A stretch of DNA of 64,000 nt from Georgenia_B sunbinii (GTDB lineage Bacteria; Actinomycetota; Actinomycetes; Actinomycetales; Actinomycetaceae), in assembly GCF_036421855.1 (NCBI RefSeq), contig NZ_JAZGOK010000012.1. One strand, given 5' to 3'. Of the stretch, positions 17,160 to 26,611 are shown in pieces. Numbering within the stretch: the stretch's first letter is position 1; every line of letters begins with the position of its first letter. The notes below the pieces were generated by a model. That model worked only from the letters and a program-made list of their open reading frames with translations, was not told the origin of the DNA and did not search any database. A program made the translations under genes and the position numbers.

Positions 17160-18515
17160 TCAGACCAGGCTCAGCCGCGCCCGCACCACGTCGGCGAGGG
17201 TCGCCGCGACGTCGTCGGCCTCGTCCTGGGTGGCGGCCTCGACCATCACCCGGACCAGCGACTCAGTCCCCGAGGGGCGCAGCAGCACTCGGCCGGTCTC
17301 CCCCAGCCGGGCCTCCGCGGCGTTGACCGCGGCCAGCAGGACGCCGTCGGTGGTGGCGCGAGCCTTGTCGACGTCGGGGACGTTGACCAGGACCTGCGGC
17401 AGCCGCTGGACGAATCCGGCGAGGTCCGCCAACGAGCGGCCGGTCTCCACGACGCGCTCGGCGAGCATGAGCGCGGTCAGCAGGCCGTCGCCGGTGGTGG
17501 CGTGGGCTGAGCTGATGATGTGCCCGGACTGCTCGCCGCCGAGGATGTAGCCACCGGCCCGCATCGCCTCGAGGACGTACCGGTCGCCGACGCCGGTCTG
17601 CACGGTGTGGATGCCGGCGTCCTTCATCGCGAGCAGCAGCCCGAGGTTGCTCATCACGGTCACGACCAGTGTGTCGTCGACGAGCTTGCCGTGGTCCTTG
17701 AGCGTCGTCGCGAGCACGCCCATGATCTGGTCGCCGTCGACGATGTTGCCCTCGTGGTCGACGGCGATGCACCGGTCCGCGTCGCCGTCGAAGGCCACCC
17801 CGAAGGCCGCGCCGGAGGCGACCGTGACCGCCTGCAGCTGTTCGGGGTGGGTGGAGCCGCACTCGTCGTTGATGTTGCGGCCGTCCGGCGACGCGTTGAT
17901 GACGACGACGTCAGCGCCCGCCTCCCGCAGCGCGAGCGGCGCGATGTCGCTCGCCGCCCCGTTGGCGCAGTCGATGGCGATCCGCAGCCCGTCCAGGTGC
18001 CGGCCGGTGGTGCTCACCAGGTGGTCGATGTAGGCGCGGTCGGCGGTGGCCGCGTCCTGCGAGATCTGGCCGACCTCGGCACCGGTCGGGCGCTCCCAGC
18101 TCGCGCCGAGGCTCTCCTCGATGGCGTCCTCGATGGCGTCCTCGAGCTTGAACCCGCCGCGGGCGAAGAACTTGATCCCGTTGTCCGGCATCGGGTTGTG
18201 GGAGGCCGAGATGACGACGCCGAGATCGACGTCCATCGCAGAGGTCAGGTAGGCCACCCCCGGGGTGGGCAGCACCCCGACCTCGACGACGTCGACGCCC
18301 GCGCTGGCCAGCCCGGCAGCGATCGCCGACGAGAGGAAGTCCCCGGAGACCCGGGTGTCGCGTCCGATGACGGCACGCGGCCGGCGCACCTCGGCGTCGT
18401 GCTCCGCGGCGCCGAGCACCCGGGCGGCAGCGACGCCGAGCCCGAGCGCCAGCTCGGCGGAGATGTCGCGGTTGGCGAGCCCGCGCACGCCGTCGGTACC
18501 AAAGAGTCGAGCCAT
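17160..18515 (-). CDS. glmM: Phosphoglucosamine mutase
   Basis: A full-length (451-residue) alpha-D-phosphohexomutase with the GlmM start MARLFGTDGVRGLAN. The phosphorylated active Ser is Ser105 in VISASHNP. The metal-binding loop is FDGDADRC, and the substrate loop is GGEQSGHI. The C-terminal phosphate-binding LRPSGTESLVRVMVE is present. It converts glucosamine-6-phosphate to glucosamine-1-phosphate. It lies downstream of rpsI on the same strand, separated by a strong hairpin. Confidence 0.96.
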   Translation of the reverse strand: MARLFGTDGVRGLANRDISAELALGLGVAAARVLGAAEHDAEVRRPRAVIGRDTRVSGDFLSSAIAAGLASAGVDVVEVGVLPTPGVAYLTSAMDVDLGVVISASHNPMPDNGIKFFARGGFKLEDAIEDAIEESLGASWERPTGAEVGQISQDAATADRAYIDHLVSTTGRHLDGLRIAIDCANGAASDIAPLALREAGADVVVINASPDGRNINDECGSTHPEQLQAVTVASGAAFGVAFDGDADRCIAVDHEGNIVDGDQIMGVLATTLKDHGKLVDDTLVVTVMSNLGLLLAMKDAGIHTVQTGVGDRYVLEAMRAGGYILGGEQSGHIISSAHATTGDGLLTALMLAERVVETGRSLADLAGFVQRLPQVLVNVPDVDKARATTDGVLLAAVNAAEARLGETGRVLLRPSGTESLVRVMVEAATQDEADDVAATLADVVRARLSLV

Positions 18516-18640
18516 CGGACTTCCTTACGTGAGGCGACAGGCAACCACAACCACCCCACCACACCCGCCAGTCGTCGGCGCCGGGTACGGGCGAGACCGC
18601 CGCCGACCGGTCGACAGCGACGGTCAGGCGACGCAAGACA

Positions 18641-18677
18641 CCGCAGCCCCGGCCGGCTGAGCCGGTCGGGGCTGCGG
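18641..18677 (-). terminator. Terminator downstream of rplM-rpsI
   Basis: CCGCAGCCCCGGCCGGC (18641-18657) pairs with GCCGGTCGGGGCTGCGG (18661-18677) around a three-base loop, with one wobble position. It starts eight bases after the rpsI stop and is followed on the minus strand by T-rich TGTCTTG, a good intrinsic terminator candidate. Confidence 0.75.
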
Positions 18678-18685
18678 GAGGCGCA

Positions 18686-19177
18686 TCAGCGCTTCGAGTA
18701 CTGCGGGGCCTTACGGGCCTTCTTGAGGCCGGCCTTCTTGCGCTCGACGGCGCGGGCGTCCCGGGTGAGGAACCCAGCCTTCTTCAGCGTGGGGCGGTTG
18801 GACTCCTCGTCGATCAGGTTGAGGGCCCGTGCCACGCCGAGGCGCAGTGCGCCGGCCTGGCCAGAGATGCCGCCGCCGTGGATACGGGCGATGACGTCGA
18901 AGCGGCCCTCGATGTCGAGGAGCTCGAAGGGGGAGCTCACCAGCTGCTGGTGCAGCTTGTTGGGGAAGTAGTCCTCGAGCGTGCGGCCGTTGATGGTCCA
19001 GTTCCCGCTACCGGGAACCAGGCGGACCCGGGCGACGGCTTCCTTGCGTCGACCCAGCGCCTGGCCGGGAGCCGTGAGGCTCTGGCCCTGGCCGGTCGCG
19101 GGAGCGTCGCTCTCGCTGGTGTAGCTGCTGGGGACGTTGTCGTCGTCCAGCTCGATGTCGGCAGTGGTCTCAGCCAC
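18686..19177 (-). CDS. rpsI: Ribosomal protein S9
   Basis: A 163-residue S9 with an acidic, disordered N-terminal extension (about 1-35) that is common in actinobacteria. The S9 core starts at LGRRKEAVARVRLVPGSG and ends with KKARKAPQYSKR. The GTG start at 19177 has GAGGAG upstream. It follows rplM by 49 bases, the usual pair. Confidence 0.97.
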   Translation of the reverse strand: MAETTADIELDDDNVPSSYTSESDAPATGQGQSLTAPGQALGRRKEAVARVRLVPGSGNWTINGRTLEDYFPNKLHQQLVSSPFELLDIEGRFDVIARIHGGGISGQAGALRLGVARALNLIDEESNRPTLKKAGFLTRDARAVERKKAGLKKARKAPQYSKR

Positions 19178-19226
19178 AGTTCTCCTCGTGTCCTGTAAAG
19201 GGGGTCCCAGAGCGCGTCACCGCGAA

Positions 19227-19670
19227 CTACTGGGCCACCTGGGTGATCTCGAAGGTCTGCGGCTGCTGCGCAGCGTGCGGGTGCTCAGCGCCGGTGTAGA
19301 CCTTGAGCTTCTTGAGCATGTCGCGACCGAGCGACGTCTTGGGGAGCATGCCGCGGACGGCCTTCTCCACGACGCGCTCGGGGAAGCGGTCCAGCAGCTG
19401 CGCGTAGCTCGTCGCCTTGAGACCACCGGGGAAACCCGAGTGGTGGTAAGCGATCTTGTCCTCACGCTTGCTGCCGGTCAGAGCGATCTTCTCGGCGTTG
19501 ATGACGATGACGAAGTCACCGTTGTCGACGTGCGGTGCGAAGCTCGGCTTGTGCTTCCCACGGAGCAGGGTGGCGACGTGGGTCGCCAGTCGGCCGAGGA
19601 CGACGTCGGTAGCGTCGATGACGTACCAGTTCTGGTCGACGTCGCCGGGCTTCGGTGTGTACGTGAGCAC
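19227..19670 (-). CDS. rplM: Ribosomal protein L13
   Basis: Start chosen at the GTG at 19670, giving 147 residues, the standard length of L13. The frame is open further upstream to 19829 but that part is unlike L13. Motifs are WYVIDATDVVLGRLAT near the N-terminus, VINAEKIALTG, and RVVEKAVRGMLPK. It is first of the rplM-rpsI pair. The 243 bases up to the DUF5709 gene hold its promoter and leader; a TACGAT on the minus strand at 19899-19904 is a possible -10 box. Confidence 0.95.
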   Translation of the reverse strand: MLTYTPKPGDVDQNWYVIDATDVVLGRLATHVATLLRGKHKPSFAPHVDNGDFVIVINAEKIALTGSKREDKIAYHHSGFPGGLKATSYAQLLDRFPERVVEKAVRGMLPKTSLGRDMLKKLKVYTGAEHPHAAQQPQTFEITQVAQ

Positions 19671-19913
19671 GGGCGTAGCCTTCGTTTCTTCAGCGTTCTG
19701 ATCTTCGGGCAATCGTGCGCCGCAGCGACGTGCTGCCCATGGTCTGGTGGTTCTCGCTCTTGGCATCCGCGCCGCCGCGCCGGCGAGTGGGAGCACCGGG
19801 AGCGCAAGGGGATGCACAACGACGTCCAAGAGTAACGCCGCGAGTGTCGCGCGGTCAAAACATCTTGGCGCCGGTGGTCGTGAGACGCACCACTGACCAT
19901 CGTACCGGATACC

Positions 19914-20375
19914 TCAGCCGACGCTGCTGCCCTCATCGGTGATACCTATCGCATCGTCCTCGTCGCGTACCCGCATCGCGGCCTCCTCGGCGGTCGCCGC
20001 GCCGCCGGCCACGCCGACGTCCTCGGCGGTCATGTCCTGCTCGCGCCGTCCGCCGGGGCCGTCGACGTCGTCCTCGTTCTCGAGGCGGCCGGCCCGGTCG
20101 GGCTCCCGCTCGGGCTGAGGTTCGGCGCCGGGCTCCCACACCTCGGGCTCCTCGGCGTCGAGCCGCTCCTCGATGGTGTCGCCCTCGATGACCTCCGCCT
20201 GGGTGAGGTTCTGGCCGCGCAGCGGGTCGCGGTCGGGCGGAGAGTAGCCCTCCTCAAGCAGGTCGTCGACGCCGCGCGTCTCGAGGGTGTCCTGCTTGGG
20301 CAGCTGGTCGCTGTCGCCCTCGCCCGGCAGCGCCGGGTCGGGGCTGGTGGCCGGGGTGTTCTCTGACTCGCTCAT
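19914..20375 (-). CDS. DUF5709 family protein
   Basis: A 153-residue, very acidic, low-complexity protein starting at the ATG at 20375. The segment VDDLLEEGYSPPDRDPLRG (about 33-51) is what makes DUF5709 recognisable, and so is the later EEAAMRVRDEDDAIGITDE end. The family is actinobacterial and its function is unknown. It sits between truA and rplM on the same strand. Confidence 0.8.
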   Translation of the reverse strand: MSESENTPATSPDPALPGEGDSDQLPKQDTLETRGVDDLLEEGYSPPDRDPLRGQNLTQAEVIEGDTIEERLDAEEPEVWEPGAEPQPEREPDRAGRLENEDDVDGPGGRREQDMTAEDVGVAGGAATAEEAAMRVRDEDDAIGITDEGSSVG

Positions 20376-20458
20376 GCTGTCCAGGCTGCCATCGGCCGCG
20401 CGACCTCGCGCGCTCAACCGGGCTGCCTCCCGGTCCGACGGTGCCGCGAACGACGGCG

Positions 20459-21388
20459 TTACGGCAGCGTGCGGACGCTGCGGGCGGCGGTGGCGCGCGC
20501 CGCCAGCTCCTCGTCGGCCGGGTAGCCGACCTCCTCGAGGGTGAGCCCGTGCGCGGGCGCCACGCCCACGCCCGGGTCCCGCAGCCCGGCGGCGAGCACC
20601 TCGGCGGGCCAGCTCACTGGGCGGCGCCCCTCGCCGACGGCGAGGCCGGCTCCCACGAGGGCACGCACCATCGAGTGGCAGAAGGCATCGGCCCGGACCG
20701 TCGCCACGATGAGCCCCTCGTCCCGCTCCCCCGCCGGCACCCGGCGCCAGTCCATCGCCTGCAGGGTGCGGATCGTCGTGGCGCCGGCACGTGGCTTGCA
20801 GTAGGCGGCAAAATCGTGCTCGCCGCAGAGCCAGGTCGCGGCGGTGCCCATCGCGTCGACGTCGAGCTCGCGGGCGTGCCACAGCACGTCGTGGCGACGC
20901 AGCGGGTCACGAGGCTGGGCCAGGTCGGCGATCCGGTACCGGTAGCGGCGCCAGACCGCGGAGAACCGGGCATCGAACCCGGGCGGCGCCTCCGCCACGG
21001 CGTGGACGACGACGTCGCTGGCGCCGCGGGGCCCCTCCCCGCGGCCGAGCAGCCCGGCGAGCCGTGCCACCAGTGCCTGCCCCGGCGAGCGGTCGCTGCG
21101 GCCGACGACGTCGCGCCAGGCCGCCGCGGGCACGTCCAGGTGGGCGGCCTGGCCGCGGGCGTGCACCCCGGCGTCGGTGCGACCGGCGACGGTGAGCCGG
21201 GCAGGCGCGGGCAGCCGCAGCACCGTGGTCAGCGCCTCCTCGAGCACGCCCTGCACGGTGCGCAGGCCCGGCTGGGTCGCCCAGCCGGAGAAGTGGGTGC
21301 CGTCGTAGGAGATCGCCAGCCGCACCCGCACCGTCGGTTCCGGCGTCGCGCCGTCGTTGCCGTCCGCGTCCACCACTACTGCTGTCAC
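20459..21388 (-). CDS. truA: tRNA pseudouridine(38-40) synthase TruA
   Basis: About 309 residues from the GTG at 21388; a slightly later start is possible because the first 20 residues are not conserved. Family motifs are RLAISYDGTHFSGWATQPG, the catalytic Asp in AGRTDAGVHARGQAAHLD, RYRYRI, and FCHSMVRALVGAGL. It makes pseudouridine in the tRNA anticodon stem. In actinobacteria it normally follows rplQ. Here a rightward two-gene unit separates the two. Confidence 0.94.
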   Translation of the reverse strand: MTAVVVDADGNDGATPEPTVRVRLAISYDGTHFSGWATQPGLRTVQGVLEEALTTVLRLPAPARLTVAGRTDAGVHARGQAAHLDVPAAAWRDVVGRSDRSPGQALVARLAGLLGRGEGPRGASDVVVHAVAEAPPGFDARFSAVWRRYRYRIADLAQPRDPLRRHDVLWHARELDVDAMGTAATWLCGEHDFAAYCKPRAGATTIRTLQAMDWRRVPAGERDEGLIVATVRADAFCHSMVRALVGAGLAVGEGRRPVSWPAEVLAAGLRDPGVGVAPAHGLTLEEVGYPADEELAARATAARSVRTLP

Positions 21389-21415
21389 GTACCGCAGGCT
21401 AGTACCGTCACCTCC

Positions 21416-22225
21416 ATGAAGCCCGCCGCGAGACCGTCCCGGACCAACCCGGCGACGCTCGCGGTCGACTGCGGCGGTGGGGGCATCAAGGCCTCTGTGC
21501 TCGACGCAGCCGGCACCATGCACGCCCAGCCGGTCCGCGCTGCCACGCCCTACCCGCTGCCCCCGGAGCGGCTCATCGACACCATCGCCTCACTGGCGGA
21601 GCAGCTGCCGCCGGCGGACCGGGCCACGGTCGGCATGCCCGGCATGATCCGTCACGGGATCGTCGTCAGCACGCCGCACTACGTGACACGCGCCGGGCCG
21701 CGGACGAAGGAGCTGCCCGAGCTCGTGACGGCGTGGGCGGGCTGCGACCTCCAGCAGGCGGTGAGCGACCGGCTGAAGATCCCGGCGCTGCTGCTCAACG
21801 ACGCCGAGGTCCACGGTGCAGGGGTCGTCGCCGGCGCCGGGCTGGAGATGATCATCACGCTGGGGACCGGGCTGGGCAACGCCATCTTCGACGGTGGGCG
21901 GCTGGCGCCGCACGCCGAGCTGTCCCGCGGGCTGGCACGGTGGGGGCTGAGCTTCGACGAGTACATCGGGGAGCACGAACGGCTGCGGCTGGGTGACGCC
22001 ATGTGGTCCCGCCGGGTCCGCCAGGTCGTGGAGTCCTTCCGGCCGGTCTACCTGTGGGACCGGCTGTACCTCGGCGGCGGGAACTCCCGCCGGATCACTC
22101 CGCAGGTGCTGACCAAGCTCGGCGACGACGTCGTCATCGTGCCCAACACCGCCGGGATCGTCGGCGGCGTGCGGGCCTGGTCGCTCGGCGGCATCGCCGA
22201 GGACACCGCGCCGGCGTCGGGCTGA
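21416..22225 (+). CDS. ROK family sugar kinase, polyphosphate-glucokinase-like
   Basis: A 269-residue ASKHA kinase from the ATG at 21416. The phosphate loop is VDCGGGGIKASVLD (about 17-30), the sugar-binding region contains LLLNDAEVHGAG, and the second phosphate motif is ITLGTGLGNAIFDGG. The zinc-binding Cys motif of many ROK proteins is absent, as it is in PpgK-type enzymes. The usual PpgK loop is only partly matched (GGGGIK instead of GGSGIK), so the phosphate donor and the sugar remain uncertain. It starts 27 bases from the divergent truA gene. Confidence 0.75.
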   Translation: MKPAARPSRTNPATLAVDCGGGGIKASVLDAAGTMHAQPVRAATPYPLPPERLIDTIASLAEQLPPADRATVGMPGMIRHGIVVSTPHYVTRAGPRTKELPELVTAWAGCDLQQAVSDRLKIPALLLNDAEVHGAGVVAGAGLEMIITLGTGLGNAIFDGGRLAPHAELSRGLARWGLSFDEYIGEHERLRLGDAMWSRRVRQVVESFRPVYLWDRLYLGGGNSRRITPQVLTKLGDDVVIVPNTAGIVGGVRAWSLGGIAEDTAPASG

Positions 22226-22423
22226 CCTCAGCCGGACCGATGCTCAGGAGGCTATCGGCAGGATCGGGGCGGAGGTGCTGGTCCGCAACGAGGGGTGATA
22301 TCGCTCCGGCTGCCGGCCGGCGCCTCTAGGGTGGCACTCGGGCGAGGTCAGAAGTTCGGTGATGCCGGCAGGAGGCACTGAGGTCATGGAAGTCGTCCGC
22401 CCCACCAGTACCTGCGGCTGGTC

Positions 22424-23782
22424 ATGAGGATCGGCGTCGCCGGTTGCGGCTACGTCTTCGACAGCTACATGTCGTCATGGGCCAACCATCCCGCACTTGA
22501 GCTTGTCGGTGTGACTGACCGCGACGCCTCGCAGCTCGAGCGCGCGAGCCGGCACTTCGCCGTGCCCAGCTACGCCTCGGTGGAAGAGATGCTCGCCGAT
22601 CCCGACGTGGACATGGTCCTCAACCTCACCTCGATCCAGTCTCACTACGAGGTCACCCGCGCGGCACTTGCGGCGGGCAAGCACGTCTACTCCGAGAAGC
22701 CGCTCACGACCGACATGGCGCAAGCCCTCGAGCTCGTCGCGCTGGCGGAGTCGCAAGGGCGCCACCTCGCCTGCGCTCCGTCCAATGCGCTCTCGGCCAC
22801 CTCGCAGACGATGTGGAAGGTGGTCGCTGACGGACTCGTCGGCGACGTCCGGCTGGTCTACGCCGAGCTGGACGACAACCCGATCTACCTCATGGCTCCG
22901 GAGAACTGGCGGTCCGTCTCCGGCGCGCCTTGGCCCTACCTGCGCGAGTACGAGGCCGGGTGCACGTGGGAGCACGTCAGTTATCACCTGGCGTGGATGT
23001 GTGCCATCTTCGGCCCGGTCCGGTCGGTCACCGCATTCTCCAAGCTCACACTGCCGGACAAGACCGACCGACCGCTGTCGCCCGCGGACACTCCGGACTT
23101 CTCCGTCGCTTGTCTCGACTTCGAGAGCGGCGTCGTCGGCCGTGTCACCTGCTCGATCGGTGCACCGTACGACCATCGCATGCGCGTGGTCGGGAACCGG
23201 GGCATGGTCCACTCCGACAACCCGTGGCACGACGAGTGCCCCGTCTTCCTCGAGCCATTCACCACGCTGTCCCTCAACGCACGCAAGACCCGCGCCGTGC
23301 GATCGAGCAGATTCTTGCAGCGGTTGTTCGGCGTCGGCGGTCGGCGTGTGCCACTCGTCCGCACGCCTCCGCCGGGATCCGATGAAGTCGTCGACGCGCT
23401 GGGACCACGCCGGTGGTGGAGTCCGCGCGACGCTCTGCGCCGAATCCGGCTCGACCAGCTCGGGCACCAGGACAAGTGCATCGGGATCGCGGAGCTGGCC
23501 GACGCCATCGAGCACGGTCGCGCCCCCTTCCCAGGGCACGCCTTCATGCTGCACCTGACAGAGCTGACCCTCGCCATCCAGTCCGCCGGCGCCGACGGCG
23601 CCAGCCACCGAGTGATGAACCGGTTCGAGCCCTGGCCACTGCCCGTCGCGTCGTCCCGCAGCGGTCCCGACTACCAACGCTACGTCCGGCGCAGCACTCT
23701 CGACCGGCTCAGTGCAGGCCTGCTGCACAAGATGCACCGCCACGGCGTGAAGGACGACAGCTCCGGGCCGAAGCAGCGGTAG
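22424..23782 (+). CDS. Gfo/Idh/MocA family oxidoreductase
   Basis: A 452-residue NAD(P)-dependent oxidoreductase. The N-terminal Rossmann motif is RIGVAGCGYVFDSYM, and the catalytic-site EKP is at residues 91-93. The C-terminal alpha/beta domain is longer than usual, with an Arg-rich insertion around 290-330. Relatives act on sugars, nucleotide sugars or inositol. It lies 198 bases after the ROK kinase on the same strand, and the pair interrupts the rplQ-truA order. The substrate cannot be read from the sequence. Confidence 0.88.
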   Translation: MRIGVAGCGYVFDSYMSSWANHPALELVGVTDRDASQLERASRHFAVPSYASVEEMLADPDVDMVLNLTSIQSHYEVTRAALAAGKHVYSEKPLTTDMAQALELVALAESQGRHLACAPSNALSATSQTMWKVVADGLVGDVRLVYAELDDNPIYLMAPENWRSVSGAPWPYLREYEAGCTWEHVSYHLAWMCAIFGPVRSVTAFSKLTLPDKTDRPLSPADTPDFSVACLDFESGVVGRVTCSIGAPYDHRMRVVGNRGMVHSDNPWHDECPVFLEPFTTLSLNARKTRAVRSSRFLQRLFGVGGRRVPLVRTPPPGSDEVVDALGPRRWWSPRDALRRIRLDQLGHQDKCIGIAELADAIEHGRAPFPGHAFMLHLTELTLAIQSAGADGASHRVMNRFEPWPLPVASSRSGPDYQRYVRRSTLDRLSAGLLHKMHRHGVKDDSSGPKQR

Positions 23783-23795
23783 GCGCCGGAAAGGC

Positions 23796-23835
23796 GCGAG
23801 GCCCGCAACCCCGGGGTACGGGGTGCGGGCCTCGC
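23796..23835. terminator. Shared terminator between the oxidoreductase gene and rplQ
   Basis: GCGAGGCCCGCA (23796-23807) pairs with TGCGGGCCTCGC (23824-23835), and the CCCC/GGGG inside extends the stem. It starts 14 bases after the oxidoreductase stop and lies about 80 bases beyond the rplQ stop, so it can serve both converging units. Confidence 0.7.
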
Positions 23836-23916
23836 TGTCGACCGCCGCGCCGGGTGGGCGCGGCGATCACGGCAGCGGCCGCGCTATGCGCGATCGCCGT
23901 CGTGTCGTTGGCGGCG

Positions 23917-24555
23917 TCAGCCGCGGGGGGCGTGGCCGGTGTCGGTGCCTGCGGCGCCGGCGTCCTTCGCGGCCGTGGTGGCGGCCTGGGCCGATGCCTC
24001 GGCCGCAGCCTGCTGCGCCCCGGTGGTCTCCTCGGCCTTCGCTGCCTCGATCTCCTCGACCGCCTCGGTCTCGGGAACCTCGACGTCGTCAGCCGGAGCC
24101 TCCTCGACGACCGCTGCGGCCTGGGCCTTGGTCTCGGCCTTGGCGGCACGCTCGGTCGCCTTCTCGGCCTCACGGATGGTGGCCTGCTTGGGGCTCACCG
24201 GCTCGAGGACGAGCGAGATGACCGCCATGGGGGCGTTGTCGCCCTTGCGGGGAACGGTCTTGGTGATGCGGGTGTAGCCGCCCTGGCGCTCAGCCATCGC
24301 CGGTGCGATCTCGGTGAACAGCTCGTGCACGACGCGCTTGTCCTTGATCGTCGTCATCACCTTGCGGCGCGAGGCGAGGTCGCCACGCTTGCCGAGGGTG
24401 ATGAGACGCTCCGCGACCGGGCGCAGCCGCTTGGCGCGGTGCTCCGTCGTAGTGATCTGCTGGTGGTCGAGCAGCGCCGTGGCAAGGTTGGCCAGCATAT
24501 GCCGCTCGTGCGACGGACTGCCACCCAGACGGGGACCCTTAGCGGGTGTAGGCAT
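23917..24555 (-). CDS. rplQ: Ribosomal protein L17 with long acidic/Ala-rich tail
   Basis: A 212-residue L17. The core, about 1-125, contains RLGGSPSHERHMLANLATALLDH and KRGDLASRRKV. An Ala/Glu-rich tail of about 85 residues follows, as often seen in actinobacterial L17. It is the last gene of the infA-rpoA operon here and follows rpoA by 30 bases. Confidence 0.96.
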   Translation of the reverse strand: MPTPAKGPRLGGSPSHERHMLANLATALLDHQQITTTEHRAKRLRPVAERLITLGKRGDLASRRKVMTTIKDKRVVHELFTEIAPAMAERQGGYTRITKTVPRKGDNAPMAVISLVLEPVSPKQATIREAEKATERAAKAETKAQAAAVVEEAPADDVEVPETEAVEEIEAAKAEETTGAQQAAAEASAQAATTAAKDAGAAGTDTGHAPRG

Positions 24556-24585
24556 GATTTCTCCTGTCGTGAATCAGTGGTGGCG

Positions 24586-25605
24586 TCAGCCGCGCGGCTC
24601 GTCGCTGAACTGGACGTCGCCCTCGTAGGCGTCGTCCTCGTCTGCGGCGAGTGAAATGTCGAAGTCGGCAGGACTGTCCTTGAGCGACAGACCGATGCCG
24701 GCCAGCTTCTCGCGGATCTCCCCGATGGACTTGGCACCGAAGTTGCGGATGTCGAGCAGGTCCGCCTCGCTGCGTGCCACGAGCTCACCCACGGCGTGGA
24801 TGCCCTCGCGCTTGAGGCAGTTGTAGGACCGGGACTGCAGACCGAGCTCCTCGATCGGCAGTGCCAGGTCGGCGGCCAGAGCGGCGTCGGTCGGCGAGGG
24901 GCCGATCTCGATGCCCTCGGCCTCGACGTTGAGCTCGCGGGCGAGGCCGAAGAGCTCGACGAGGGTCTTGCCGGCGGAAGCGATCGCGTCACGAGGGGTG
25001 ATCGCGTTCTTCGTCTCGACGTCGACGATGAGCTTGTCGAAGTCGGTGCGCTGCTCGACACGCGTGGCCTCGACCTTGTAGGTCACCTTGAGGACCGGCG
25101 AGTAGATCGAGTCCACCGGCACGCGGCCGATCTCGGAGTCGAAGCTCTTGTTCTGGTTCGCCGAGACGTAGCCACGGCCACGCTCGACGGTCAGCTCGAC
25201 CTCGAGCTTGCCCTTGGCGTTGATCGTCGCGATGTGGAGGTCGGGGTTGTGCACCTCGACACCGGCCGGCGGGGTGATGTCGGCGGCGGTGACGACGCCG
25301 GGGCCCTGCTTGCGCAGGTACATGACGACCGGCTCGTCGTGCTCCGAGGAGACGACGATGTTCTTGATGTTCAGGATGATCTCGGTGACATCCTCCTTGA
25401 CACCAGGAACCGTCGTGAACTCGTGGAGCACGCCGTCGATCCGGATGCTCGTGACGGCCGCACCGGGGATCGAGGAGAGCAGGGTCCGCCGGAGCGAGTT
25501 GCCGAGGGTGTAGCCGAAGCCGGGCTCCAGCGGCTCGATGACGAACCGGGAGCGCTGCTCGGTGACGACCTCTTCGGTCAGGACGGGGCGCTGTGCGATG
25601 AGCAC
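24586..25605 (-). CDS. rpoA: DNA-directed RNA polymerase alpha subunit
   Basis: A 339-residue alpha subunit of normal length. The N-terminal domain has LEPGFGYTLGNSLRRTLLSS. The C-terminal domain, about 255-325, has SYNCLKREGIHAVGELV and IGEIREKL and binds UP elements and regulators. It lies between rpsK and rplQ with no rpsD in between. Confidence 0.98.
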   Translation of the reverse strand: MLIAQRPVLTEEVVTEQRSRFVIEPLEPGFGYTLGNSLRRTLLSSIPGAAVTSIRIDGVLHEFTTVPGVKEDVTEIILNIKNIVVSSEHDEPVVMYLRKQGPGVVTAADITPPAGVEVHNPDLHIATINAKGKLEVELTVERGRGYVSANQNKSFDSEIGRVPVDSIYSPVLKVTYKVEATRVEQRTDFDKLIVDVETKNAITPRDAIASAGKTLVELFGLARELNVEAEGIEIGPSPTDAALAADLALPIEELGLQSRSYNCLKREGIHAVGELVARSEADLLDIRNFGAKSIGEIREKLAGIGLSLKDSPADFDISLAADEDDAYEGDVQFSDEPRG

Positions 25606-25767
25606 GGTGTGTTCCTTTCAGCAGACGTCCGCTATATGACGCCTAGCAGTAGCCCGCCGACCATCGGTCCGATCGGCGGGGTCGAGCGGCGCGCTCCGGT
25701 GAGAGACGCGCGGGGACGGGCACCCGGGCGGTGCCCAGGTGGGGACGCCACACCGCACGGACGAAAC

Positions 25768-26172
25768 TCAGACGCGACGGCGCTTGGGGGGACGGCAGCC
25801 GTTGTGGGCCTGGGGCGTGACGTCCTGGATGGAGCCCACCTCCAGGCCGGCAGCGGTGAGCGAACGGATCGCGGTCTCACGACCGGAGCCGGGGCCCTTG
25901 ACGAAGACGTCGACCTTCTTCATGCCGTGCTCCTGCGCCTTGCGCGCGGCCGACTCGGCGGCGAGCTGGGCGGCGAAGGGCGTCGACTTGCGCGAGCCCT
26001 TGAAGCCGACCTGGCCGGAGGAGGCCCAGGCGATGACCGCACCCGTGGGGTCGGTCAGCGTCACGATGGTGTTGTTGAACGTGCTCTTGATGTAGGCATG
26101 GCCATGAGCGACGTTCTTCCGCTCTTTCCGACGGGGCTTGCGCACCGCGGCTGTACGAGTCTTGGGGGGCAT
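25768..26172 (-). CDS. rpsK: Ribosomal protein S11
   Basis: A 134-residue S11 with HGHAYIKSTFNNTIVTLTD near the N-terminus, GRETAIRSL, and the C-terminal DVTPQAHNGCRPPKRRRV. It is 64 bases after rpsM. The 160 bases to rpoA contain a small hairpin (CCCGCCGA / TCGGCGGG, 25653-25680) of unknown role. Confidence 0.98.
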   Translation of the reverse strand: MPPKTRTAAVRKPRRKERKNVAHGHAYIKSTFNNTIVTLTDPTGAVIAWASSGQVGFKGSRKSTPFAAQLAAESAARKAQEHGMKKVDVFVKGPGSGRETAIRSLTAAGLEVGSIQDVTPQAHNGCRPPKRRRV

Positions 26173-26236
26173 ATCTGTTCTCCTGGTCGTCGGACCGGTG
26201 GGCCGTCCGGCAGTGGCGGACGGCAGACCGGACTAC

Positions 26237-26611
26237 TTAGCGGGCCTTCTTCTTGCCGGCCACGGTGCGCTTGGGTCCCTTGCGGGTACGCGCGTTGGTC
26301 TTGGTGCGCTGTCCGTGCACCGGCAGCCCGCGGCGGTGACGCAGGCCCTGGTAGGAGCCGATCTCGACCTTGCGGCGGATGTCGGCCTGAACCTCACGGC
26401 GGAGGTCACCCTCGACCTTGAAGGTCGTCTCGATGTAGTCGCGCAGTGCGACAAGGTCTGCGTCCGTCATGTCCTTGACGCGCAGGTCGGGGCTGACGCC
26501 AGTGGCGGCCAGCGCCTCCTGGGCGCGGGTGCGTCCGACGCCGAAGATGTAGGTGAGCGCGATCTCAAGCCGCTTTTCGCGGGGGAGGTCGACGCCAACG
26601 AGTCTTGCCAA
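26237..26611 (-). CDS. rpsM: Ribosomal protein S13
   Basis: A 124-residue S13: MARLVGVDLPREKRLEIALTY at the start, IFGVGRTRAQE, and the C-terminal GLPVHGQRTKTNARTRKG followed by a Lys/Arg-rich end. It is downstream of rpmJ, separated by 155 bases with GC-rich hairpin potential. Confidence 0.98.
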   Translation of the reverse strand: MARLVGVDLPREKRLEIALTYIFGVGRTRAQEALAATGVSPDLRVKDMTDADLVALRDYIETTFKVEGDLRREVQADIRRKVEIGSYQGLRHRRGLPVHGQRTKTNARTRKGPKRTVAGKKKAR

